Part shown: positions 22,921 to 33,731 of the stretch, in pieces
Numbering within the stretch: position 1 is the stretch's first letter
Layout of the letters: every line of letters begins with the position of its first letter
Source: Xiphophorus maculatus
Lineage: Eukaryota > Chordata > Actinopteri > Cyprinodontiformes > Poeciliidae
DNA length: 64,000 nt
Assembly (NCBI RefSeq): GCF_002775205.1
Contig: NC_036456.1
Location: forward strand, 18,007,463-18,071,462
Reading direction: 5' to 3'
Notes under the pieces: generated by a model
The model's input: the letters and a program-made list of their open reading frames with translations, nothing else
What the model was told of the DNA's origin: nothing
Databases searched by the model: none
Program-made: the position numbers and the translations under genes

Positions 22921-25900
22921 ATGGCGGTGTCGGTGCTGCTGGTGCTGGAGCTGTGCCTGTACACCTGCTGCTTCGTGTGTGGGATCGTCGCCGCCGCCTC
23001 CCTCACCATCGTCCAGGTGAGATTCACGGAGAAACCCCGCTTCTACCGGGGCTTCCACCGGGGCGCCGCGCTCTCTCTTCCGGGGGAACTCACTTCTCTG
23101 TTCCGGGGAGTGCTAAAAAGTTTAGAAAACACGGAACCAAAAGAGAAAGCCTTGCTTAAACTAAACAGTGCCTTTAGCTACTACTGTAGCAACTATTTAA
23201 CTTCCCTCCCACACAAATGTTTAAAGTTTTGACACGTTCTCACGTCCCTCTAACGGCGTCGTGTATTTTATCCGTGGTGTCACATCAGTAAACTTTAATT
23301 TTATTCCGATTCCCAGCTTTTAAAGCGTAACAGCTGTTTTATTTGTAACTATTATGAAGGAATATTTCATATTAAATGTGCAGCGAAAAAAAAAAATCTA
23401 ATGTAGGTAACAGGAAAACACAAGTTCATCACGGCTAAGTGTTTTAAATGTTATGTTCGGGTTTTATTTTAGTGTGTTTTCGTTACAAATGTTGGAGGAA
23501 ATGTGAACATGTGCGCCAGTAATAAGCGAGTCTTGTGATCGAGTCGCTAGTCGCGCCCATCCATCCTCTCTCCCTTGTATGGAACTCTGGAAGTGCCAAA
23601 TGTAGAAATCAGAAAAAAATAATTTATTGGACATTTGTTAAATGCAAAAAAATAAAAAAGAATTTTGTCAGATAAACCATGATATGAGATTTTATACGTT
23701 TTAATTTAGTAAAGAATGCAGCACTGTAATTGGAAGACATTTTAAACACATCAAAAACTGTGATCTCAAACCTGTCTTTCTCTCTGTGTCAGGGTAACTT
23801 CGGCGGTCTGTGCATGCTGTATGGACGAGTCAGCTACAATGCGACAGGAAACGTCGTCGGAGTCCAGGCTTCCACCTCTGCCTCTCTGTGCTACTTTGTG
23901 TCGGCCATTTCCATAATGGTGGCAGTGGTGTGTTTCTCCCTGTCTGTGTACTGGGTGTACGCTTTCTGCATGGAGGGAGAAATGAGAAGGTGACGAGAGT
24001 CCGTCCTCATGACGAGACATGTCAGGACATGTCCTGTCTTGTCATTTTTATTATTTTAATCACCGCCCAAACCAGAGGAGTGACACATGAAGCAAAACAA
24101 GCTAACCTGTTGTTATTCCTTTAAACTTCAGGAACTGGAGCAGTTGTTGATCTAATTTATTTACACATTTTTATGAAAACTATCTGAAAGGTTTATTTTT
24201 TTGATGGTTTATTCCAAATGAAACAGATCGATAGGCTGCATTTAGATAAATCTGGAAAAATTTGTTTTGGGCGACTCCAGGCTCAACTTTTCTTTCTTGG
24301 ATTGTAACATTTCTGGAGCTTTCAGCCAATAAAGAAACAACAAACCTGTTACAATAACAAAACTTGCTGGACAATAAATTGTCCCAGAAGTTATTGCAAT
24401 AAACAATAACTCTTGTTTTGAGAACAATTTCAAGAAATATACAAGAAATCATTGTCAAAGAGCAATAAACTTAAATTTCTAACAAACCTTTAACATCGAA
24501 TCTGGGAGACATTTTAATTAAACAACAAATAAATTAGTTATGAAGTCTCTGTAAACAAAATTGTTCTTTAAAAAAGAGTTAATTGAGATCAAAGCTCCAG
24601 ACTGAAGACTTTCCTCATTCAGTCATCGGTAGAAATAGATGAGAGAAAAAAAAACAACCATGCAAATGGAAATTATTGAGCTCGTTTTCATTTATTGTTT
24701 TATACTTAATTGATTTACTGCTTATTACTACAGGGATAAATAAAATATAAAGCTAGAAAACGCTGAACGTTTCGCGATATTGTGTGATTATTGTCGTAAA
24801 ATGTAGAGCAAAACCAAATAGACGCAACAAGAAAACGCTGTTTCAGAAATTCAAGCTGCAGAACTTTTATGAATATCTAATATTTGCAATGGGTTCATAT
24901 AGACTAAATCCTACCAAGTATTTTTTGTCTTGCAAATATCTTAGCACACTTGAAATAAGACAAAACTAACTTACAAGTTACTTTTCAGCAAGATATGAGA
25001 GCTTGTTTAAAGTCATTAATTCCTTAAATGATGAAGAACAAAGTACAGAATCAGAGATGGCGGCGACTTTCTTGCTATATTTAGCAACATTTCAGACAAA
25101 AATTTATTGGTATTGGCCAAAATCGGAATAGGCAGATCAGACTTTTAAAGATCGGCCAGAAAACTGCCGATCTTTAAAAGTCTCAACCTGCCCTTTATTT
25201 GAAGGACAATTATGTCTACAGAGACTTCATAATTCATATTGCTTGTTTTCTGTTTTTGTTTAATTATTTTGTATATTTAAAACATCTTTCAGTTCCGTGT
25301 TAAATGTTCATAAGAATTTAACGTTTATTAATCTTTTGAGAATGTGTACTTGCATTAATATGCCATTAATATTATATTACTTGAAAATGGTCTCAAAACA
25401 ACAATAATATCGCAATAACTTCTGGGAAATTTGTCATTGTGACAGATTTACTGTCTGGTTTGAGTAAATATCTTGTTTCTGCTGTGGTCAAAGGCTCAGC
25501 TGAATCCTCCTTTCTCTTTCTCTGCGCCGTTCGTCCTGCTCTTCCTGCTTCCTGTCGTCCTCCAGGGAGCGCCTGTGGCTGAACGTGATGGTGTTTGTGA
25601 GCGGCATCTTTCTGTTCTTCCTGCTCATCACCGGCTGCATGCTGAAGATCGGCCGCGACTCGCTCTGCGACTCCATCCGCCAAACCGTTACCGGGGTCAA
25701 AAGGTGCTCACCTTTTCCTCCTCTGGTCAGAAACCAGACAGGGTCAGATATGAACACAAAACCACAAAGTAAACTAAGCTCATTTCAGCTTTTTATTTCT
25801 GAGTTTTCACGGGAAGCTGGATCTTTATTTTTCTGATTTTCTCTCTAAATATCATAGAGATAATATGGAAGATGTTTTCTTTTGATTTTATTTGAACTGG

Positions 25901-27182
25901 TGCAGTCAAAAAAGCCAAACTTTGCTTTTCCTTCTCCGCAAAAAGACATAGCTTTGTGTGATAAATGACGATTTTATTCATGTAGCTTTTATATAGCTTT
26001 AATGTAGCTTTTTTTTAAACTCTCCGTTGGGTTAATAAAACTTGCTTAGAGCCACGAATGTTATATGAACTTTTGAAAAAAAAAAAAAAAAAGAAGACGT
26101 AAATTTCTGATAAATATCTACTTTGGGAAAATTGAAAAAACACTATTTTACTTAAACTATTACAAGCAGAATGAAATTTGTACTTGTGGAATATTATTTT
26201 TTATATGTAATCAATTTAGTTCATATAAATCAAGATGGCTGCTAACTTTAGTCCAGAAGCTTCTGCCCCACAGTTACTAACGGCAACAGAAATAAAGGGG
26301 GAGGAGCTGTCAGTTACTGGTTGCTGTGGTAACCACCAGACCTTTACACACCAAGACATGTCAGGTGAAAGTAATTTTTTGACTAAACAAAATAAATTTG
26401 AAGAACCGATACAAACAAATGTTTGACAAACTTCACATTTGTGATATTGTCAAAGTAAAAACCTGTTACAAATGTAATATTTGAAGATTTTACAATTTAG
26501 TTGAGCATAAAGTAATCACATTTTTACATATAATTTTTTTTTTATCACCAATTAGTGCATATAGAACAAACATTACAGACTAACTAAAAGCAAAAGGAGG
26601 TATTGATCTACAAAATAGAATGGAGAATGAATATCAGTAACAAAAAAAAAAACAAGGGATGCATTAAAAACAAACACAAAACATTATCAAATGGTACTAC
26701 AACAAAAACAATGAAGTTGTTTATCATATGTAGATTAGGATAAAACTATATACTCTTCTATAAAAGATGAGGTACAAATTTCCTTTAGCTTTGTGTCTGA
26801 GTTTTTTTTCTTCTTTGTTTTCAAGTTGTGACGAAGTTCAGAGCAAAAATTGGGTCAGTCCACTTCAAGGAACGAGGATCTATACCAACCTTCACAAATC
26901 AGAGGTATGGATCTCACCACATTCTGATATTCATATTTATTCAAAATGCTTGATGCGTACTGATTGTTTATTTTCCTGTTTTTGTGTCGCATTGCTCCTC
27001 AGACAGCGGTCTGGGTCAACTTCTTCTTCTGGATCATCATTGGGGCGTTGGTGATCGTCCAGAAGCGCCAGAGTTCGGGGGCGAAGCTTGTTCCCACGCC
27101 GGCCGGATCCCTCTTCGGCGAGCCGGGGGCGACCGCCGCAGAGACGGAGCCGTTCTTCAACCGGCCCCCGCGGCCGCAGTAA
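22921..27182 (+). CDS. tmem179b: Transmembrane protein 179B (five exons)
   Basis: Exons 22921-23016, 23793-23989, 25566-25703, 26826-26904 and 27003-27182 join in phase to about 229 aa (human about 219). Start: tandem ATG codons at 22918 and 22921; either is possible. Four hydrophobic helices are visible: about 3-27, 63-89, 102-125 and 171-190. Family hallmarks are SLCYFVSA (63-70), DSLCDSI (129-135), YTNLHKSE (163-170) and WVNFFFW (174-180), all matching TMEM179B rather than TMEM179. An N-glycosylation sequon (NAT, about 48) sits in the first loop. It should be a multipass membrane protein; the family's biochemical role is not established. The C-terminal tail is Pro/Gly-rich and GC-rich relative to the introns. 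Confidence 0.93.
24343..24722 (+). mobile_element. MITE, AGGCCTGTCACAAT family, in tmem179b intron 2
   Basis: Starts near CCTGTTACAATAACAAAAC, then TGGACAATAAATTGTCCCAG and AAGTTATTGCAATAAACAAT, running to CATTGAGCTCG and TTAATTGATTTACTG. It is collinear with the copies at 48701-49090 and 51327-51685. A partial inverted copy lies at about 25195-25450. Edges are approximate. Confidence 0.6.
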
Positions 27183-29204
27183 TACCCGGTGACCGCTGGG
27201 AAAACTGGAGATGTTTCTTATTTTATACTACGTACATTTCAGGTTTTTCTGTAATCAGCAGCGTACTTTAGTGACAGTAATCACAGTTTGTGCTTTTGGC
27301 ATTGTAATTCAAAGATTTAAGAATGTAACTAAAGCCAATTTAGTTTATTTGTTTGTATTTTTTAAGTTGTTGAATCAAAAACTTTGTTTTTCAGCCAAAA
27401 ATCGGGAAACCTTTATTGCTGCAACTTATTTTTCATAATCTTTACCTTCAATTTTGTAAAAAAAAAAAAAAAAAATCAACCAAGTTTTGTTTCAGTAACA
27501 CTGAGATAACTTAAGACTCTAGATCTGATACAGACCTTGTGTCCTTATGTGAGTCAGAAATGTTTTTTATTCACCTAAATCAAGTATTAAATATCAATAT
27601 AACCTCTGCAGCTTCAAATGTGAATGTTTGCATTGATATTACTTGATGTTTTTGTGTTAAATCTGTAAAAGAAGCCCTTATTTGAGAAGAAATATTGCTA
27701 AATGTCTCCTCCTGCTGGCCAATACTAAAGTCATTTGTACTGGAATACAGCTTCTTGTTTCTTTTAAGATAAATCTTTTGGTTTTTGCAAAGTATATTTT
27801 AAATGTTCAACACACACGCACTATAATTTCATGTTTTACTTTAGACAGACATTTATCTTTGTGACCATCCCAGTCTTTACTACTTGTTTTCCTCTCTGGT
27901 GGTTGTACAAAATGTACATACCAACCCCAGAACAAAAGCAAACAACCTTAAGAAGATGCTAGCTTTAGCTAGTAAGAAAGTGCCAGCATCATGTATGGCT
28001 GTTTAGCAGTAGGAGGGACTGGTGCACTTTACAAAACAGAGGACATCACGATTAAAGAACAATTAGGATGAAATATTGAAACTACATCTCAAGACATCAG
28101 GCAGGAAGTTAAAGCTTGCACTAATGAGTTTACTAAACAGGCAGTAGCTGTTTCCTAAGAACAATTAACAGCATAATGGAGGAGCGTTGTTGTGATGATG
28201 TCCTGAAGGTAGGGTGCCAGAAAGAGTAGGCACTTCTTAAAGTGACAGGCCCAATTTCAAGGCGTTAAATTGTGAAGTCACGTTTCTTTTAAGTGATTGA
28301 TGTATGCAGCAGTCTAAAGGGCAAACTAAGGAACTATATGTAAACTTCTAAATTAGGAGGAAAATGATAAAGATTGTTTCAGTTTTCTGGCATTTAGAAA
28401 TTAATTTGGATAATCCTCACTGACCTGAAACAGGAATGTTTTGTCTGCTTCGTGTCTGACCTGGGCTAGACCCTAGAAAGGGCTTAAAGTGGCAGTGGCC
28501 CCAATTTTCAAACAATGTTTTGAAAACATTGTACTTTGAATTAAACTAATAGGCCTGAATCAGTTAAACTGTATTGACATTTCAGGTTTTTTTATAAATA
28601 TAAAACAACACTCAAGTATTTTAAAATTATGAAGTTATAGTACATATTTTGGTAACTACATGAAGCTAATGGGGATATATTAAACCGACCATGTATCAGT
28701 TCATACCTACAGATGTATCGGACTGTAATTTGCTTTAAAAGTATTTTTTTATGTGGATTGGGGACCAAAATTGGCTCCACATCCTTGTAAATCCGGTCCT
28801 GTGTCCAGCAGTCAGAAAAATACACTATTTTACAGGGTTTACATAAAGATTTGCTTAGTTTGAACATACTTATTTAGATTATCCTCATCCTTTTTACCTG
28901 CAGTTAAGTTCTTATTGAGGCAACTGCTGGGATGTATCTTTTTACAGCATATATTGATTAGTAAGCTCCTGAATATAAACCGGGCAGATGAAAATAGAGC
29001 AGGAGGAGGGCTTACACGTGCCTCAGTCTCTCCTTCCCCTAATGGTTTTACCTGAGGATTACCTGACCTCACTTTGAGCCTGAGGTAGACAGTGACGCTC
29101 ACTCAGAAAAGCCACCAGCAACAGCCTGGACGAATACAGCAGCAAAACTCAAACCTTAAAAAAGGATTTCTGGAGTTATATGCTTCTTTTTTTTTTTTTT
29201 TTAG
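27183..29204. other. tmem179b 3' region and intergenic DNA
   Basis: AT-rich with no exon recognised. The tmem179b 3'UTR must begin here. ATTAAA at 27586-27591 is a possible weak polyadenylation signal. The first part is not obviously repetitive. A few short frames lack protein-like composition. Confidence 0.5.
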
Positions 29205-30934
29205 ATGTGCAGAAAGTAAATCTGTGAAGTGAGAAAAGCCAGGGACTATCAGACACTGGAGAACAGTGATACGGACCAGGAAGCCGAGTCTCAGAAGGCC
29301 AGAAGACTGGAGATCAACCTGACCCTGGCATCGATGGTGAGATGTTGTTTAAAGTGCTGGTTAGAAAAATAAGCAGTTAAATTACATAAAGAGATGATGA
29401 GGAGAAGAAGGCAAACAAAGCAGTGAGATAAGCCAAGATAAACCTCTGTAATCCACTTCACACACCACAGATCAAATGTTGAGTTTTAGTGTTTTCACAC
29501 CTGATAGTCTCGTAGACTCTGTTTCATTGGGAACCAAAGTTGCAACATCTGTTACATTTTCAGCTGGTGTGGTTCGCTTTCGTACTGCACCTATTTATCC
29601 TCCTCACCTGTGGTGGCGCTGCACCAAGAACCATTGAAGGAAACAACACAAAAACCTCTGAAGAAGACATGAGCGCAACTTAAATGCAAACAGTAATGGA
29701 GTATGACCAGATTTTAGTGGTTGTAGTATTTTTCTTTTGTCTATAGCAAATGAAAACGAGCCATTTCTCCAGCTAGCGATAGAGTAGTGCGTTTGTTTTT
29801 GTTGTATTTACACAGAATGCCCTGCGCTGTAGCTCACTTCCTGCTTTGGAAGCAGTCTCTCATCCCCTTGGCGTTCACATATGCCTTTGAACCGCACCAG
29901 AGTTCACTTTTTTGGTCCGCATCAGAAGCTCCATTCACATCATTCTTGTTTAGTCCATTTTAATTCAACTCTAGTTTGTTTGTTTGGGGAGCTTACTAAA
30001 AAACACCAAGCGGATCAAAACCACTCCAAAAGCAGGAACAGGGCTACCGGCATAGGGCATTCTGGGTAAATACAACCAAAACAAATGCATGATTCTAGTA
30101 CTAGTGGGAGAAATGTGTCATAGTCTTTTACCAGAGACAACAGAAAATTCCTACAACCGCTAAAACTGTAGGAATTGACACCACTCCATTTTGTTTACAT
30201 TTGGTAAAGAAGGAAGTTGAGCTCCGTGTCTTATTCATATTCCGTGTCATTTCCTTCAGTAGTTTTTGGTGCAGCGCCACCACAGGCGAGGCGGGGTACA
30301 GATTGCTTGGAGGCTTCGGTTCATTTGACACAGTATAGTGCGAAACTGAACCACAGCAGCTGAAAATGTAGCAAATGTTGTAACTTTGTTTCTCAATCAA
30401 ACCGAGTCTACCGGAGTTCAATTGCGCTTCCCCAAACAAACCAAACTTTCTTGACAAACAAACTAGAGTTTGATTAAGGAAAACTAAAGAAGGCTGGTGT
30501 GAATACACCCTTAAAACCAGCCCATCTGTAAATGACCTACTGTTCACAGCTTCCATCTGTCTAGATGCTCGTCAACCAGTTGTGTCCCCTCATCTCTGCA
30601 GGAGATTTCCAGCAGCCAGTGTGACTCGGTGGTGGTGAGCGTGGAGTCACTCTTGGGCGATGCCAAGCGGATGCAGCAGCAGTGCAGGGAGCGCAGCGAG
30701 CAGCTGTCAATGGCCGCCACGCAGCTGCGGGTGGAGTCGGCCGCCCTGAGGGAGCAGTGCGAGGCCACACAGCTCGACATGGCCCGGATCCGCCGGCAGC
30801 TGGATGAGCTACTGGACACCAAAGCAGCCTTTGAGGCTAGGGAGCGTCAGGCCCGTAAACTCAGCAAGCAGCTGTGAAGAGTCCAGAAGAGGTTCCAGCA
30901 GGAGGAGAGAGAGCTGATGTTGGGACGGTGTTAG
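29205..30934 (+). pseudogene. Unidentified coiled-coil locus with in-frame stops (decayed or partial gene)
   Basis: Two exon-like blocks. Block A (29205-29336) follows a long T-tract and TTTAG acceptor. It reads DYQTLENSDTDQEAESQKAR then RLEINLTLASM and ends at a good donor (ATG/GTGAGA). Block B (30602-30877) follows CTCTGCAG and reads EISSSQCDSVVVSVESLLGD, continuing as a heptad-rich helix to ARKLSKQL. The two join in phase 0. Block A has an in-frame TAA at 29217-29219. Block B ends in TGA at 30875-30877, but protein-like sequence (RVQKRFQQEERELMLG) continues to a TAG at 30932-30934, as if TGA arose from CGA. No more exons were found. A short protein starting at the ATG in block A (29334) is possible. 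I do not recognise the family. Confidence 0.5.
29482..30512. mobile_element. Large imperfect foldback of two MITE copies, head to head
   Basis: The left part (TTTTCACACCTGATAGTC, then TGCAACATCTG, TTCAGCTG and GTGGCGCTGCACCAAGAACC) is mirrored in reverse complement by the right part (TTTGGTGCAGCGCCACCACAG, CAGCTGAAAATGTAGCAAATG, TGTTGTAACTTTG). It closes with GGCTGGTGTGAATACACCC. It sits between the two blocks of the coiled-coil locus. A related single copy is at 49361-49912. It has no coding capacity. Confidence 0.65.
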
Positions 30935-33731
30935 TTTAAATGATCCTTTGAAAGGGGGGAGTCATTTTTAACAATCATAGCACTACTGTTTGTTGTACAC
31001 TGTATTTCCATTGACCATATAATTGTGCAATCCAACATTTGAAGATAAATTCCCTTAATGGAAACACCAATTTCAGAAAAACCCTCGTTTTTCGTCCCCA
31101 ATAGAACCAAGTTTACCAGATTATCAGGGGTGAAAACATCCTTAGTACAGCCTGTAGTTTTAACAATGGCAAGGGAGGAAGTGAACAAAACTTCCAAATA
31201 TTGATCTAACATTAGCTGCATTTCAATTGACCATGAGCAAATTGGGATTATACAAAAAAGAAAAAGAAAAAAAGAGTCACTTAATGGAAACAATGGGGAA
31301 AAAATGTTTTGGTGCTAGGATGAAGTAGTTTGTTGGCCGTATCAAAATAGGTTTATTTCACAAAACTGCAATGGAAACATTCTTTTCATATCACACGATC
31401 AAGATGACAACAGAAAGTAGCTGGAGAATAATGGTGCAGCATGTTTGTTAATGACTTTTCACGTAAACAAACCTATTCACGTGTGATTTGAATAGCATTT
31501 CTTATTTAATGGAAACTCTGCCATTTTGAAATTTCACTTTTTCAATATCAGCAGAATATTGACGTTTTTGTGCACATTTGTAAGGGAAATGCAGTTGTAG
31601 AAGTCCTTCTATTTACTTTTCTTAGTCATTCATCTGCTTGATAAATTATTAAATTATAACAATTACCTCTCATGCTGCTTTCCAGCTAATTTTCCGCTTT
31701 TGCAATAAAAGAACTGTAAAAAAACTGAATTATTACCCCAGATTTCTTTGTGTCAAATAAACTTCTTGCAACTCCAGTCGTGTTTCGTGTCTTTTCAGGA
31801 GTCAGACGAGTGAGTTAAATCTTGTTGGTCTATATTGAATAACTCCCGTTAAAGAGTGGGCATTTATTATATTGTTGATTGTTTGTTTATCATTTATCGT
31901 TATGATTTTTTATGGTGGTCTATAGAGCAGTACTTCTCTATTTGTAAGACGAAAGGACATTATTATTGTCTGTATTCATGGTTTACCGCTAAACTACAGC
32001 CTCCGGACACTAGGGGGCAGCAGTGCTCAACGTAATCAACATGCTGCCTGTTCATGTTCAACCAACACCTGTTTACAGCGTAGAGCTGACGGAGGAAAGA
32101 TGGTGAAGCTTGTGACCCTGAAAAGAAAAACATCGGCAGAGGCAAGTAAATACCCTTCAGTTTTATTGCTAACTACCTAAAAACACAACAACAAGGCAAG
32201 TAAAGCGAGTGAGTGTAGGTTTTCTATTACTGGATTGGACGGCGCCATTAGCCGCTCTAGCTAGTCACGTTCACCATAGACGTTCACCTGCAGGCGCCAT
32301 TTTGCACCGAGTCACGTACTGTATGTTGTCTACTGAAGCTTACAGGTCCGATGTGGAATGAGCGGGAATCTGTTACCAAAATGATTGTACCGGCCTTATT
32401 TCTTATCAAATTTCTTATTTAAATAATGCTTTAAAGCTTAGAAAATGAAAAACATAAAATCTTTGCTTATAGAGAATGAATACATTTTATTCTTTGTGCT
32501 TTTGATATTTGTGGTAAATGTAAAAAAAAAAAAAAAATCGCAAGAAAAGGTTGATTTGCTAGGATTTTGGTGTCATTCGTTTGCAGGAAATCAATGCAAT
32601 TATTTCTAGAAGACAGAAAAACTGCTAAGAATTCATTTATTACATCTATAGATGATGGTTCTTTATCATCTGTAGCAAAAGTTTTTAAGATACATTGCGG
32701 AAGGTCCAAAGAGCCACAGACTGCAAAACGTAGACAGAAAATCTGCATAATGTAGTGTGAGACATTGTCACTCTATTATGGTGTGATTGGAAGCTAATTG
32801 GACTAGCATTTGTGTAATTAGCGCCACATGGCGTTGCTTATAGGAGTTGTTACCGTCATGTTGCTGTACATTTGGGCATGGAAAACTTGCTTAACTGGAG
32901 ATCAAATCATATAATGTTGCATAATCGGATGTGTAGAGTGGAAGAACATTATTTAGCAAAGAAGTGCATTTTTAATGCTTCTACTACCAGGCAGACCTGT
33001 GCTATGACATTTCTTTTCTTAATTTTACATTTTGAATTTTTCGTTTTTTTTTTTAAGTTTTCAGCTGTGTTGTCATTTTTTACTTTATATTTTAAATAAT
33101 TCTTTTCTCTTTTAAAGTCTTAAATTGTCCTCTGAGTTATGTCATTTGTTTTCTTTATTAACATTAAAATTTTTATTCCTATATAAAATTCATAATTTTT
33201 CACTTGTGTTATGTCATTTCTTTTCTTCATTTATGTTTACAGTTTTTAAATTCTTTTTATCTTCTTTTTATTTACATCTTAAATTTATTTATTCTTTTTT
33301 AAATTCTTAACTTTTACCTGTTATATTATTTCTTGTCTTTATTTATTTATATATATATTTTTGTTTCTTGTTTGTTTTCTTTATTTTTTACTTGTGTGCA
33401 TTTTCTGTTGGTCTCCAACTCTCTCTGATTGTCAATCTCTTTGTCTCAATTTAATAAGTTTTATTTTTCTCTCTCAAACAAACAGCAAAAGGCCTGTGTC
33501 ATAAAAGATTAAAATTTTAATCGGCATTATAAATCATTCTATAAATACATGGTTGTCATTTCATTAAGAATGCATCTTAAATAGCAACAGATAACAAACA
33601 AGCAGTCGGGTTGGGGGTCAAAAACCTAAACAAAAACAGCAGAGCAGTGTGAGCTGCTGTGTTTCAGTCAGAAACTGGGAATGTGAGTGCCTCGGTTAGG
33701 TTTGGTGTCTGCAGCTCGGCTCTTCACGTCA
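30935..33731. other. Intergenic region between the coiled-coil locus and brms1
   Basis: Contains a scrap related to the 29.5-kb MITE at about 31080-31140, and a locally GC-richer patch near 31990-32330 with an ATG at 32101 opening a short frame. T-rich DNA from about 33000 to 33470 follows. That last part may include the brms1 3'UTR: on the minus strand an AATAAA lies at 33460-33465. No RNA gene is visible. Confidence 0.5.

Noticed and set aside
22834-23232. 132-codon frame starting upstream of tmem179b
   Set aside because: It begins at a TTG, not an ATG, and reads through the exon-1 donor; the real start is the ATG pair at 22918/22921.
30128-30556. 142-codon minus-strand frame
   Set aside because: Lies almost wholly in the right arm of the MITE foldback at 29482-30512.
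32567-32755. 62-codon frame with basic C-terminus
   Set aside because: Protein-like at first sight, but no start context, splice partner or family was recognised.
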